Positions 12,195-21,707 of a stretch of 64,000 bases of DNA are shown here, piece after piece. Origin of the DNA: Arthrobacter sp. PvP023 (GTDB lineage Bacteria; Actinomycetota; Actinomycetes; Actinomycetales; Micrococcaceae). Position 1 is the first letter of the stretch; each line of letters opens with the position of its first letter. Made by a program: the position numbers and the translations under genes. The stretch lies in NCBI RefSeq assembly GCF_017832975.1, contig NZ_JAFIBI010000001.1:3348001-3412000 (forward strand). The letters are read 5' to 3'. A model generated the notes under the pieces. That model was not told the origin of the DNA. It made no database searches and saw only the letters and a list, made by a program, of their open reading frames with translations.

Positions 12195-12875
12195 TCACCC
12201 GAGGGCGACGGCGGCCACCAGGTGGTCCGGCAGCCCCGACTCGGCGGACGCCAGGTCACGGATGCCGGCCAGATCAAGCACGTCGAGAGTCTCAGGCGGA
12301 CGCCTCAGGCCCTCCCCGGTCATCTTCAGGAAGGCCTCCTTCCGAGCCCACAGCCGGGCACGCTCACGCAGCAGGGCGGTCCCGCGCAACAGGGCCACGG
12401 CCTGGCGCTCCGCGGGGGTCAGCGCCACCGCGTCGAAGCCCCCGAACTCCATCCGCGTCGGATCCTCGACGTCGACGCCCAGCCGCTGACCCGGCGCCGG
12501 CGACTTCAGGGCGGCCAGCAGGGTCCAGCCGGCAGCCCGGGACAGGCTCAGCAGCAGGGGCACGGGCACTCCGTCCAGGGTGTAGCCGGGCCTTCCGTGG
12601 GAAACGTCCGGTCCGGTGCCGCATTGCGGACAGCTGTACCTGGCGGCAAGATCCCGGGCGCGCACGCCGAGCAGCTCCGCGGCCAACATCCGCTGGGCCA
12701 GGCGGCCGGCCAGGAAGTCATCGCGAGTCCGGGGGACCATGGCGCGGGCCCGGTCCAGTTCAGTCCGTTCCAGGAGTTCTCCGGCCCTGCGTTCCAGTCC
12801 GGCAACCGTCTCGGCAGGCTCCTGCCCGGGTACGCGGAAGGGCGGGCAGGCTCGCACAACAAGTTGTGATGCCAT
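12195..12875 (-). CDS. 4'-phosphopantetheinyl transferase, Sfp/EntD type
   Basis: Transfers phosphopantetheine from CoA to carrier-domain serines. The 226-aa protein has the two family signatures: GVDVED (Asp135, Glu137) and WARKEAFLK (residues 176-184). A CxxC pair occurs in YSCPQCGTG (Cys82, Cys85). The ATG at 12875 has GGAAGGG a few nt upstream; the frame is open to 13049 but that lies inside pheT. It is 34 nt behind pheT on the same strand and convergent (25 nt) with the M1 gene, so the enzyme needed to activate the Pls-like carrier domain is at hand. It could also serve other carrier proteins. Confidence 0.88.
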   Translation of the reverse strand: MASQLVVRACPPFRVPGQEPAETVAGLERRAGELLERTELDRARAMVPRTRDDFLAGRLAQRMLAAELLGVRARDLAARYSCPQCGTGPDVSHGRPGYTLDGVPVPLLLSLSRAAGWTLLAALKSPAPGQRLGVDVEDPTRMEFGGFDAVALTPAERQAVALLRGTALLRERARLWARKEAFLKMTGEGLRRPPETLDVLDLAGIRDLASAESGLPDHLVAAVALG

Positions 12876-12909
12876 GGCCCGCCCTTCCGCGTGCTTAGCG
12901 CCGTTGGAA

Positions 12910-15453
12910 CTAGCGCTGAACGGCTCCGAACCGTTCCGCAGCCACCGCCACGGCGCTTTCGCGGGCAGCAGAGGCCTCATCGGCCGTGAGCGTCCGGTCA
13001 GCAGCACGGAAGCGCAGGCCGAAGGCCAGCGACTTCTTGCCGTCCTCAATGCCCTTTCCTGCGTACACGTCGAACAGCGCCACGTCTTCCAGCAGCTCGC
13101 CGGCTCCTTCGCGGAGGGCGGCCAGGACGTCGTCGGCAGGAATATCCCGGGGAACTACCAGCGCCACATCCTGGGTGGCCACGGGGAAGCCGGAAATGTG
13201 CTTGGCCACGATGACATCCGCGGCGGCTTCGAAGAGGGCATCGGCGTTGAGCTCAAGCGCCACCGAGCGTGCCGGCATGTCGTGCGCGGCCAACAGTTTG
13301 GGGTGCAGTTCACCGGCATAGCCGATGACTTCGCCCGAGCGCAGCGACAGCCGAGCGGTCCGTCCCGGGTGGTAGGCCTGGTGGTGCCCCTGGCTGACGA
13401 CAATTTCGACACCCAGGACGTCGCCAGCGAGGCGGGCGAGGTCCAAAGCGTCGGCCCAGTCCCAGGCACGCGGTGTGTGCGACGCTGCGGCGGGCGAGTC
13501 GTGGCCCGTCAGGACCGCCGCGATGTGCAGCGGCTGGTCGGGAACGCCGTCGTACAGGGCATCCAGTACCTCATCGGAGGGCTTGACGCCGAGCGGCGGG
13601 ATCGACGGAGTACCCACGGTGTCCCCCGGCAGGAAGACAAGTCCCGCTTCGAAGACCGCCAGATCGCGGAAGCCGCGCGAGTGGTTGCGCTTGGCCACCT
13701 CGATAAGTCCGGGCAGGATGGACGTCCGCAGGTAGCCCTGTTCTTCGCTGATCGGGTTGGCCAGTTTGACGGCCTTGCGGCCGGCGCCCTGCTCAGCCAC
13801 TCCGAAGGTGTCATTGGCGGCTTTGGACACGAAGGGGTACGCCAGGACCTCGGTGAGGCCGGCATCGGCGAGTGCCTGGACCAGGCGGCGGCGCTGCTGC
13901 TGGACGCGGGTCAGGCCGCGTCCCGGTGGCGCCACGGGAAGCGTCGCGGGAATCTGGTCGTAACCGACCAGCCGCGCGATTTCCTCGGAGAGGTCTTCCT
14001 TGGTTTCGAGGTCGTTGCGCCAGCTCGGGGCAGTGACCGTCCAGCCGGCGTCGTTCCTGACCACGGCAGCGCCGAGGTCCTCAAGCGAGGTGACGATCTG
14101 TTCGTCGGTGAAGTCGATGCCGATGCGGGCCGCGGCGAATGCCGCCGGCAACTCGATGGTCACGGCATCAGGGGCCGTGCCGACGTCGGTGCCCGTTTCG
14201 TCTGCGGTGCCGCCGGCCAGCTCCACCAGAAGGTCAACCACCCGCTGCGCGGCAATGCCGGCAACCTGCCAGTCCACGCCGCGTTCGAAACGCTTGGACG
14301 CTTCGGAGGGCAGCTTGTGCCGGCGGCGTGACCGTGCGATCGACACTTCGTCGAAGTGCGCCGCTTCTACCAGGACGTTCGACGTCGAATCGCTCACCTC
14401 CGTGGCGGCACCGCCCATGACACCGGCGATGCCGATCGCGCCGGAGCCGTCGGTGATCAGGAGGTCCTCGACGTCGAGCTTCCGCTCCTTGTCGTCGAGG
14501 GTGGTGATCTTCTCCCCCGCCACGGCGCGCCGCACCACAATGTCGCCGGACAGCTTGTCCAGGTCGTAGCAGTGCGTGGGCTGGCCGAGTTCCAGCATGA
14601 CGTAGTTCGAGATGTCCACCGGGAGGGAGATGGAGCGGATCCCCGCAAGACGCAGGCGCGATGCCATCCACGGCGGCGTCGGCCTGGTGGCGTCGACGCC
14701 GCGGACGGTGCGGGCCACGAAACGGTCGCAGCCAGGCTTGCCGTAGATGGGAGCGTCGTCGTTGAGCTTGACTCCGTAGCCGCCGGCCAGTTCAGCCGGT
14801 GCCTGCACCTGTGAAGCGGGGTCCGTGAAGGTGGTCCCCGTGGCGTGGGCATATTCGCGGGCGACGCCACGGATGGAGAACGCGTAGCCGCGGTCAGGCG
14901 TGACGTTGATTTCGGCGGCCTGGTCGTAGAGGCCGAGCAGTTCCATGGCGTCGGTTCCGATTTCGGGGTCCAGCCCGATCCGGGAGAGCACCAGGATGCC
15001 GTCGTGGTCCTCGCCGATGCCCAGTTCACGGACGGAGGCGATCATGCCGGCGGACAGGTGGCCATAGGTCTTCCGGGCGGAAATGTGGAAGTCTCCGGGC
15101 AGTACGGCACCGGGAAGGGTGACCACCACCTTGTCACCCTCCACGAAGTTGTGGGCGCCGCAGATGATGCCCTGCACACCCGACGGGTCAATACCGTCGC
15201 CGGTGAGGGTCTGCTCCCGGCCCTCGGGGACCACGCGGACCTGGCACCAGTTGATGGTCTTGCCGTTGGTCTGCGGCTCCTTGACCAGGCTCAGTACCTG
15301 GCCCACCACCACGGGGCCGCGGAGCGTATCCGTGGGACGGTGGACTGCTTCTTCTTCAAAACCGACCTTGACCAGTTCTGCCATGACGTCTTCGGCCGTT
15401 GCTTCGGCCGGTACCTGCGCGAACTCACGCAGCCAGGAAAGTGGGATACGCAC
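12910..15453 (-). CDS. pheT: Phenylalanine-tRNA ligase beta subunit
   Basis: Beta chain of the alpha2-beta2 synthetase that charges tRNA-Phe; carries the tRNA-binding and editing regions. The 847-aa protein has the N-terminal EMAP-like tRNA-binding segment (about 40-155), the B3/B4 editing and B5 domains in the middle, and the C-terminal anticodon-binding fold ending LRFRAADRTLTADEAS. I chose the GTG at 15453 because it starts 2 nt after pheS and gives the family N-terminus VRIPLSWLREF; the frame remains open far upstream inside pheS. Co-transcribed with pheS and probably the PPTase. Confidence 0.97.
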   Translation of the reverse strand: MRIPLSWLREFAQVPAEATAEDVMAELVKVGFEEEAVHRPTDTLRGPVVVGQVLSLVKEPQTNGKTINWCQVRVVPEGREQTLTGDGIDPSGVQGIICGAHNFVEGDKVVVTLPGAVLPGDFHISARKTYGHLSAGMIASVRELGIGEDHDGILVLSRIGLDPEIGTDAMELLGLYDQAAEINVTPDRGYAFSIRGVAREYAHATGTTFTDPASQVQAPAELAGGYGVKLNDDAPIYGKPGCDRFVARTVRGVDATRPTPPWMASRLRLAGIRSISLPVDISNYVMLELGQPTHCYDLDKLSGDIVVRRAVAGEKITTLDDKERKLDVEDLLITDGSGAIGIAGVMGGAATEVSDSTSNVLVEAAHFDEVSIARSRRRHKLPSEASKRFERGVDWQVAGIAAQRVVDLLVELAGGTADETGTDVGTAPDAVTIELPAAFAAARIGIDFTDEQIVTSLEDLGAAVVRNDAGWTVTAPSWRNDLETKEDLSEEIARLVGYDQIPATLPVAPPGRGLTRVQQQRRRLVQALADAGLTEVLAYPFVSKAANDTFGVAEQGAGRKAVKLANPISEEQGYLRTSILPGLIEVAKRNHSRGFRDLAVFEAGLVFLPGDTVGTPSIPPLGVKPSDEVLDALYDGVPDQPLHIAAVLTGHDSPAAASHTPRAWDWADALDLARLAGDVLGVEIVVSQGHHQAYHPGRTARLSLRSGEVIGYAGELHPKLLAAHDMPARSVALELNADALFEAAADVIVAKHISGFPVATQDVALVVPRDIPADDVLAALREGAGELLEDVALFDVYAGKGIEDGKKSLAFGLRFRAADRTLTADEASAARESAVAVAAERFGAVQR

Positions 15454-15455
15454 TG

Positions 15456-16517
<1,062 letters not shown>

Positions 16518-16787
16518 CTACTGTTCTTAGCTACGAGTCGGGTATCGCCAGCGAGCTGTCCGGCTGCATTCGGGTCCACCGGCAGCGTGTCCGTCACTGG
16601 CTTGTCTTTCCGCGCGGCCGGGTTCAGGGACCGCGTGAAGCGACAAAGGGCAGGGCTCGCCGGAATTCGTCCGGCGGGCACTCTCCCCCAGTCTAGTTGA
16701 ACGCGCCCGGCGGAACGCGCCACAGTCCCCAACGTGACAGCCCACGGGCCGGAATGGCGGGAAGGAGCGGTAAGTACCGGCCCCCGC

Positions 16788-16793
16788 TACCAT
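16788..16793 (+). promoter_or_regulatory. -10 element for 16800 gene (leaderless)
   Basis: TACCAT followed by 6 nt and the ATG at 16800. No ribosome-binding site is present, which fits a leaderless message. Confidence 0.5.
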
Positions 16794-16799
16794 GGCCTC

Positions 16800-17273
16800 A
16801 TGACCGGCCCCATAACCCCCGGACAGCGGCTGCGGCAGATCGCCAATGCGCTGAACGCAACGACGCTCCTGGGCCTGCTGCTGGCAAGGTGCGCAGGCAC
16901 GGCCGTCCATGCCGGACCGCGCGGCCTGCTGGTCGCCACGGGCTACCGGTGGCGGCTCCCCTTCGCCCGGGCGTTCACGGTGGGGAACGTGGTGCTGTTC
17001 CGGGACCACGCGCCGGAGGCTCTGTCCAACCCGGTGCTGCTGGGGCACGAGGAACGGCACAGCAGCCAGTATGCATGGTGCCTGGGCCTGCCCTTCCTGC
17101 CGCTGTACTTCATCGCAGCCGGCTGGTCTCTGCTGCGGACGGGAAACCCGGGTTCCGCGAACGTCTTTGAACGTCTTGCCGGGTTGGAGGCCGGCGGCTA
17201 CGTGGAGGGGCACCGCCGTGGAACAAATAAACCCCGTAAGAGCAACGCTGCCCGCAATGGAATTGAGGGATGA
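16800..17273 (+). CDS. Unknown small protein with HExxH-like metal motif
   Basis: A 157-aa protein I do not recognise by name. A central stretch LLGHEERHSSQYAWCLGLPFLPLYFIAAGW holds HEERH, which has the HExxH spacing of zinc peptidases, followed by HSSQ as in DUF4157-like proteins, then one hydrophobic segment. The C-terminus is basic (RRGTNKPRKSN). The frame is open from 16734, but the ATG at 16800 is chosen because a -10 element sits 6 nt upstream. Its stop is 1 nt before the SIMPL-family gene, so the two are likely co-translated. Function unknown; it may be a degenerate peptidase or only resemble one. Confidence 0.65.
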   Translation: MTGPITPGQRLRQIANALNATTLLGLLLARCAGTAVHAGPRGLLVATGYRWRLPFARAFTVGNVVLFRDHAPEALSNPVLLGHEERHSSQYAWCLGLPFLPLYFIAAGWSLLRTGNPGSANVFERLAGLEAGGYVEGHRRGTNKPRKSNAARNGIEG

Positions 17274-17274
17274 C

Positions 17275-17910
17275 ATGACCGAAAATGCCAGGACTGTCGC
17301 AGTGACCGGCTCGGGCACTGCCGAAGCAGTGCCCGACCTGCTGACAGTTTCCATCGGGGTGGAATGCCGCCGGGAAGACGTCGGTGCCGCGTACGCGGCT
17401 GCCGGGAGGGCCGCGGCCGGGATATCGGCGGTACTCCGCGAGCACGGTGTACCCGATCCGGACATCAGCACCTCCGGCTTGAACGTCCGTGCGGACGTGG
17501 TGTGGAAAGAGGGCCAGGGCCAGACCGTTGCTGGCTACATTGCCTCCAGCATCCTGGGCGTCCGGCTGCGGGATGTTGCCGGCTCCTCGGAAGTCATCGC
17601 GGGTGCGGTGGCCGCCGGCGGCAACGACGTCAGGCTGAACGGGCTGGAGCTCGGCTTCGCGGATCCTGCCGCCGTGACGGCGCAGGCACGGGAGGCCGCC
17701 TGGCAGGATGCCCTGGCCACTGCCGGGCAGTTCGCCTCGCTGGCGGGCGCCGAACTCGGCCCGGTAGTGTCCGTCACTCAGCGGCCCGGACCGTCAGGAC
17801 CGATCCCGGTGGCCAAAATGCAGCGGGCCATGGCCACGGACTCCGTAGGGATCGAAGCGGGGCAGTCCAGCGTCTCCGCCACGGTGGACGTCGTCTGGGA
17901 GCTCCGCTGA
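17275..17910 (+). CDS. SIMPL-domain (DUF541, YggE-like) protein
   Basis: A 211-aa protein of the SIMPL family, whose E. coli member YggE is linked to oxidative-stress defence; the molecular role is not settled. It begins with VAVTGSGTAEAVPDLLTVSIGVE, typical of the family, and ends with SVSATVDVVWELR. The ATG at 17275 has GAGGG 5 nt upstream; an in-frame Met six codons earlier is an alternative. No signal peptide is seen, unlike many family members. It follows the HExxH protein by 1 nt and is convergent with pcp, with only 4 nt between the stops. Confidence 0.85.
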   Translation: MTENARTVAVTGSGTAEAVPDLLTVSIGVECRREDVGAAYAAAGRAAAGISAVLREHGVPDPDISTSGLNVRADVVWKEGQGQTVAGYIASSILGVRLRDVAGSSEVIAGAVAAGGNDVRLNGLELGFADPAAVTAQAREAAWQDALATAGQFASLAGAELGPVVSVTQRPGPSGPIPVAKMQRAMATDSVGIEAGQSSVSATVDVVWELR

Positions 17911-17914
17911 CAGG

Positions 17915-18589
17915 CTAGTGAACGCTTCCGGCCGGCAGCTTGATGTCCGCGGTGGTCGCCAGTGTGGTCCGGACGACGACGGCGAGCGCCTCCGCCATCA
18001 CGGCGGCGGGCAGCGACGGCGTGCCGCTGCCGCGGGGCACCTGCTGCGTCTCGTACGGGACATGGATGAAGCCCCCGCGGGTTGCAGGAGAACCGTTGCC
18101 GGGGGACCTGCCGCCTGCCGGGCCGATGTTTAGCGCATGCATGAGTGCGTAGAAAACATGGTTGCAGACGTAGGTGCCGGCGCTTTGCGAGACTTCGGCC
18201 GGTATCCCCGCAGCACGCAGGGCCTCAAGCCCCGCTTTCACCGGCAGTGAGCTGAAGTAGGCTGCCGGGCCGCCGCGGACCACTTCCTCGTCCACGGGAC
18301 GGTTTCCCGCGTTGTCGGGGATGCGGGCGTCGTCGCAGTTGATGGCGACCCGTTCCAGCGAAATCCGCGGCCGGCCGCCGGCCTGGCCGACGCACACCAC
18401 CAGCTCCGGGCGGTAACGCTGCAGTGCATCCTCCAGAACAGCAATGGAGTGCCCGAACACGCACGGCAGTTCCACAGCAGCGACGGCGTGGCCCTCCGCC
18501 TGCAGGATTTTGGAGGCTGCTTCCGCCGCGCTCCAGGACGGGTTGACGGCTTCGCCGCCAAAGGGTTCGAACCCGGTGAGGAGGATCAT
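17915..18589 (-). CDS. pcp: Pyroglutamyl-peptidase I (peptidase C15)
   Basis: Cytosolic cysteine peptidase that removes N-terminal pyroglutamate. The 224-aa protein starts MILLTGFEPFGGEAVNPSW, a clear family N-terminus. Catalytic residues are visible: Glu79 in GGRPRISLERVAIN, Cys142 in GTYVCNHVFY, and His about 177 in GFIHVPYE. The start at 18589 gives the conserved beginning although its ribosome-binding site is weak; the open frame upstream to 18826 lies in the divergent promoter region. An 18-residue Gly/Pro-rich insert lies before the active-site histidine. Confidence 0.93.
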   Translation of the reverse strand: MILLTGFEPFGGEAVNPSWSAAEAASKILQAEGHAVAAVELPCVFGHSIAVLEDALQRYRPELVVCVGQAGGRPRISLERVAINCDDARIPDNAGNRPVDEEVVRGGPAAYFSSLPVKAGLEALRAAGIPAEVSQSAGTYVCNHVFYALMHALNIGPAGGRSPGNGSPATRGGFIHVPYETQQVPRGSGTPSLPAAVMAEALAVVVRTTLATTADIKLPAGSVH

Positions 18590-18637
18590 TGGCCCAGCGT
18601 AGCAATCAGCCCTATCGCGTCGTCTCTTTCGAGGACC

Positions 18638-18664
18638 TTGACTTTGATTCGAACATACCTTCGA
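18638..18664 (+). promoter_or_regulatory. LexA box and -35 of the radical SAM gene
   Basis: TCGAAC-ATAC-CTTCGA at 18649-18664 matches the actinobacterial SOS box TCGAAC-N4-GTTCGA at 11 of 12 positions. TTGACT at 18638-18643 is a good -35; the box covers the spacer and ends 10 nt before the ATG. Confidence 0.72.
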
Positions 18665-18673
18665 ATAGTAACC

Positions 18674-19795
18674 ATGAGATGGGACGCACAAGCACTCCGC
18701 CCGGCGTTGGCGGACACCACCGCCGGCAACGTACCAGCATCCGGCCCGGCCGCTGAACCATTGCTGCCGCTGGCAGGGCTCGTGCGTTCCGTTTCCACCC
18801 CCGAATTTGCCGGGGTCACTTTCCATGAGGTCACGGCCAAATCAGTGCTCAACAAAGTGGCGGCCGGTTCGCGCATGCCGTTCGAATGGACCGTCAATCC
18901 CTACCGTGGCTGCAGCCACGCCTGCGTTTATTGTTTCGCCCGTAAAAGCCATACGTACCTGGATTTTGATGCCGGCCTGGACTTTGACAGCCAGGTGGTG
19001 GTGAAGATCAACGCCGCCGAGGTCCTTCGGAAGGAACTGGCCAAACCTTCGTGGGGCCACCATCATGTGGCCCTGGGCACCAACACGGATCCGTACCAGC
19101 GGGCCGAGGGCCGGTATCAGCTGATGCCCGGGATCATCCGCGCGCTTGCCGATTCAGGGACTCCCCTGTCCATCCTCACCAAGGGGACACTGCTGGCCCG
19201 GGATATCCCGCTGCTCAAGCACGCCGCCGCCCAGGTGCCCGTGGGGATCGGAATTTCGCTGGCCATGACCGACGAACAGTTGTCGGAGGCGGTCGAGCCC
19301 GGCACTCCGGGACCCAGGGCACGGCTCAAACTCGTCTCAAGGCTTCGCGATGCCGGACTTCCGTGCGGCGTGATGGCCATGCCCATCCTGCCGTGGCTTT
19401 CCGACAGCGATGAAGCCTTGGACTCGCTGTTTGGTGCGCTGGCTGCGGCGGGCGCCACCGGCGTCACCGCCGGGGCCCTGTACCTCAAACCGGGTACGCG
19501 AGAGTGGTTTATGCAATGGATCGCTGCCAGGCACCCCGAACTGGCGGGCCGCTACCGCCGGCTGTACGGAACCGGCTCCTACGCGTCCAAGGAGTATCGC
19601 GAGTGGCTCGCGGGACGGATCCGTTTCTTCAAGTCCCGTCACGGCTTTTACGGCTCACACGGGTTCAGCCACCGCGACCTCGCCGGGGACCCGAGGGAAG
19701 AGGAAGCGCAGTACCCCGCCGGCAGTATCCCCGCAGCAAGAACAGGCGCGGGAACCGGCCAGAGCGCGGAGTCCGCTCAGCCCACGCTCTTCTGA
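18674..19795 (+). CDS. Radical SAM protein, Rv2578c family
   Basis: A 373-aa radical SAM enzyme. The 4Fe-4S cluster cysteines are in YRGCSHACVYCFAR (Cys80, Cys84, Cys87), and a spore-photoproduct-lyase-like barrel follows (GTNTDPYQRAEG; LTKGTLLARDIPLL). I assign it to the family of the M. tuberculosis protein Rv2578c, whose reaction is unknown. A LexA box lies immediately upstream, so DNA damage probably induces it, which suggests a repair-related task (inference). The ATG at 18674 is used; the frame is open upstream through the operator, which cannot be coding. The C-terminal 40 residues are low-complexity. Confidence 0.85.
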   Translation: MRWDAQALRPALADTTAGNVPASGPAAEPLLPLAGLVRSVSTPEFAGVTFHEVTAKSVLNKVAAGSRMPFEWTVNPYRGCSHACVYCFARKSHTYLDFDAGLDFDSQVVVKINAAEVLRKELAKPSWGHHHVALGTNTDPYQRAEGRYQLMPGIIRALADSGTPLSILTKGTLLARDIPLLKHAAAQVPVGIGISLAMTDEQLSEAVEPGTPGPRARLKLVSRLRDAGLPCGVMAMPILPWLSDSDEALDSLFGALAAAGATGVTAGALYLKPGTREWFMQWIAARHPELAGRYRRLYGTGSYASKEYREWLAGRIRFFKSRHGFYGSHGFSHRDLAGDPREEEAQYPAGSIPAARTGAGTGQSAESAQPTLF

Positions 19796-19802
19796 CTGTC
19801 CG

Positions 19803-20255
19803 TTACGATTCCGGCGAAAGCCGTTCCGAACCGGCAACCGCCGCCAGCAGGGCCCGGACAATCGGGACATCTGCCGGTATCCACGGCAGGGTGAGAGCTT
19901 CGTCGTTTCCTGCCAAGGCAATCCAGCGCAGCTCGTCGTGGTCTTCCAGGGGGCGGGGTTCCCCGTCGGCGATCTCGGCAAACCACACGCGCATCGAAGC
20001 CCTGGCATTGAGTGGCCAGCCGGCGGCGGTTTCCGCCGGCAGTTCAGCGCCGAGCCTGACCCCGATTCCCAGTTCCTCGCGGAGTTCCCGGTGCAGGGCG
20101 TCTTCCGCCGACTCACGGGGCTCCACCTTCCCGCCCGGGAATTCCCACATGCCGGCAAACTGCGGTGGAGCTGTCCTCCGGGCGACAAGAAGCCGGGCAG
20201 GGGAACTCAGGGAATCCACAACGGCTCCGCCAACAACATTGATCATTCCAGTCAC
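19803..20255 (-). CDS. Nudix hydrolase, MutT-like (8-oxo-dGTPase type)
   Basis: A 150-aa pyrophosphohydrolase, probably cleaning oxidised nucleotides. The Nudix box is GGKVEPRESAEDALHRELRE followed by ELGI, and FAGMWEFPGG upstream is typical of MutT. I chose GTG at 20255 because TAGACT lies exactly 6 nt upstream (leaderless); the ATG three codons later is the alternative. It is convergent with the radical SAM gene (7 nt between stops) and divergent from the MFS gene. Substrate preference is inferred from family only. Confidence 0.88.
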   Translation of the reverse strand: MTGMINVVGGAVVDSLSSPARLLVARRTAPPQFAGMWEFPGGKVEPRESAEDALHRELREELGIGVRLGAELPAETAAGWPLNARASMRVWFAEIADGEPRPLEDHDELRWIALAGNDEALTLPWIPADVPIVRALLAAVAGSERLSPES

Positions 20256-20261
20256 CGCACC

Positions 20262-20267
20262 AGTCTA
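20262..20267 (-). promoter_or_regulatory. -10 element of the Nudix gene (leaderless)
   Basis: Minus-strand TAGACT, 6 nt before the GTG at 20255. Confidence 0.55.
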
Positions 20268-20433
20268 TGGGGGACAATAGTGGGTGGCTGGTTCCGCCGG
20301 CGCGCCGAACGACACTCACCGGCAAAGCGTTCACTCCGGAATACGGCCCCCTCCCGCTACGTTGAAGTAATCAGATTTTATGCTGCGTACTGACTGAACC
20401 TTTGATGAACCAGAACTTTCGAGAAGCAGGCCA

Positions 20434-21645
20434 ATGACCTCCACGCCCACCCTCAGCCCCGCCAAGCCCAGGGGCGGAACCAACCACCTCGCCTTAGCCA
20501 TCGTGTCGCTCGCGATGGGCGGGTTCGGTATCGGCGTCACAGAATTCACCATGATGGGACTGCTTAAGGAGGTGGAACAGGGCCTGAACATCGGCACTCC
20601 CGAAGCCGGCCACCTCATCTCCGCCTACGCGCTCGGCGTCGTGATCGGCGCACCGCTCCTGGCGGCGGTCGGCGCCAAACTCCCCCGCAAGCACCTGGCT
20701 CTGGGCCTCATGCTGTTTTTCAGCCTTGCCAACCTCACGTCGTTCATCGCTCCGGATTACGGCACCATGCTGGTGTCCCGGTTCGCGGCCGGCCTGCCTC
20801 ACGGAGCTTTCTTCGGCGTTGCCGCGGTGATTGCAGCTTCGCTGGTCGCTCCGACCAAGCGGGGCTGGGCGATTTCCATGGTGATGGCCGGGCTGACCGT
20901 CTCGAACGTCATCGGGGTCCCCTTCGCCACCTGGCTGGGCCAGGCATTCGGCTGGCGCCTGCTCTTCGTGCTCGTCGGCGTGATCGGGCTGGCGACGCTC
21001 GCAATGCTCTGGAAGTTCGTCCCGTTCCAGGAGGCGCACCCGGACGCGAGCATCCGCCGCGAACTTGGCGCCCTGAAACGGCTGCAGGTGTGGCTCGCCA
21101 TCCTGATTGGCATCGTTGGCTTCGGAGGGTTCTTTGCCACCTACACGTACATTGCACACACCATGACCTCGGTGGCGGGAATCCCGCCCGCGTTTCTACC
21201 CCTGGTGGTGGCTCTCTACGGCCTCGGCATGGTGGCGGGAAACATCGTGGGCGGGCGCATTGCCGACAAATCCGTCATGGGCACCATCTACTGGGTCCTG
21301 CCCGGTATCGCCATCGCCCTGGTTGTGTACGCGGTGGCCGTCCACTGGCCGTGGTCCGCCTTCGTCATGGTGTTCGTGGTGGGCGGTGCCGGCTCGTTGC
21401 TGGTGCCCGCACTGCAGACGCGGCTGCTGGATGCCTCACCCGATGCCCCGTCCCTGGCATCCTCACTCAACCATGCGGCCCTGAACGTCGCGAACGCGCT
21501 CGGCGCCTTCCTCGGCGGCCTGGTGATCGCATGGGGCTGGGGTTATGTTGCGCCCGCACTTGTGGGCGCGGTCCTGGCAATCCTGGGCCTCGGGGTCGCG
21601 GCAGTCAGCGGCCTGCTGGAACATAAAAGGCCGCTGGTTTCCTAG
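20434..21645 (+). CDS. MFS efflux transporter, DHA1 (AraJ/arabinose-efflux-like)
   Basis: A 403-aa inner-membrane transporter with about 12 hydrophobic segments. It opens with LAIVSLAMGGFGIGVTEFTMMGLL, the signature of the AraJ/YdhP branch of DHA1 efflux permeases, and has the loop AAVGAKLPRKHLALG after TM2 in place of the MFS motif A. Proton-driven export of small molecules is expected; the substrate cannot be read. AGCAGG sits before the ATG. It is divergent from the Nudix gene, and the 178-nt gap between them holds both promoters. Confidence 0.88.
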   Translation: MTSTPTLSPAKPRGGTNHLALAIVSLAMGGFGIGVTEFTMMGLLKEVEQGLNIGTPEAGHLISAYALGVVIGAPLLAAVGAKLPRKHLALGLMLFFSLANLTSFIAPDYGTMLVSRFAAGLPHGAFFGVAAVIAASLVAPTKRGWAISMVMAGLTVSNVIGVPFATWLGQAFGWRLLFVLVGVIGLATLAMLWKFVPFQEAHPDASIRRELGALKRLQVWLAILIGIVGFGGFFATYTYIAHTMTSVAGIPPAFLPLVVALYGLGMVAGNIVGGRIADKSVMGTIYWVLPGIAIALVVYAVAVHWPWSAFVMVFVVGGAGSLLVPALQTRLLDASPDAPSLASSLNHAALNVANALGAFLGGLVIAWGWGYVAPALVGAVLAILGLGVAAVSGLLEHKRPLVS

Positions 21646-21679
21646 CCTGCACCGGCGCGCAAAGGAACCCAGCGGCCTT
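21627..21679. terminator. Bidirectional hairpin between MFS and CDF genes
   Basis: Stem of 17 bp with one mismatch (21627-21643 with 21663-21679), loop 19 nt. The left arm overlaps the last codons of the MFS gene, so it can serve both convergent genes. Confidence 0.65.
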
Positions 21680-21707
21680 CCGGGGAACACGCAGCCCCGC
21701 GCCCGGG

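Noticed and set aside
12616..14331. Plus-strand open frame of 571 codons over pheT
   Set aside because: Shadow of pheT and the PPTase gene; no ribosome-binding site and no recognisable domain.
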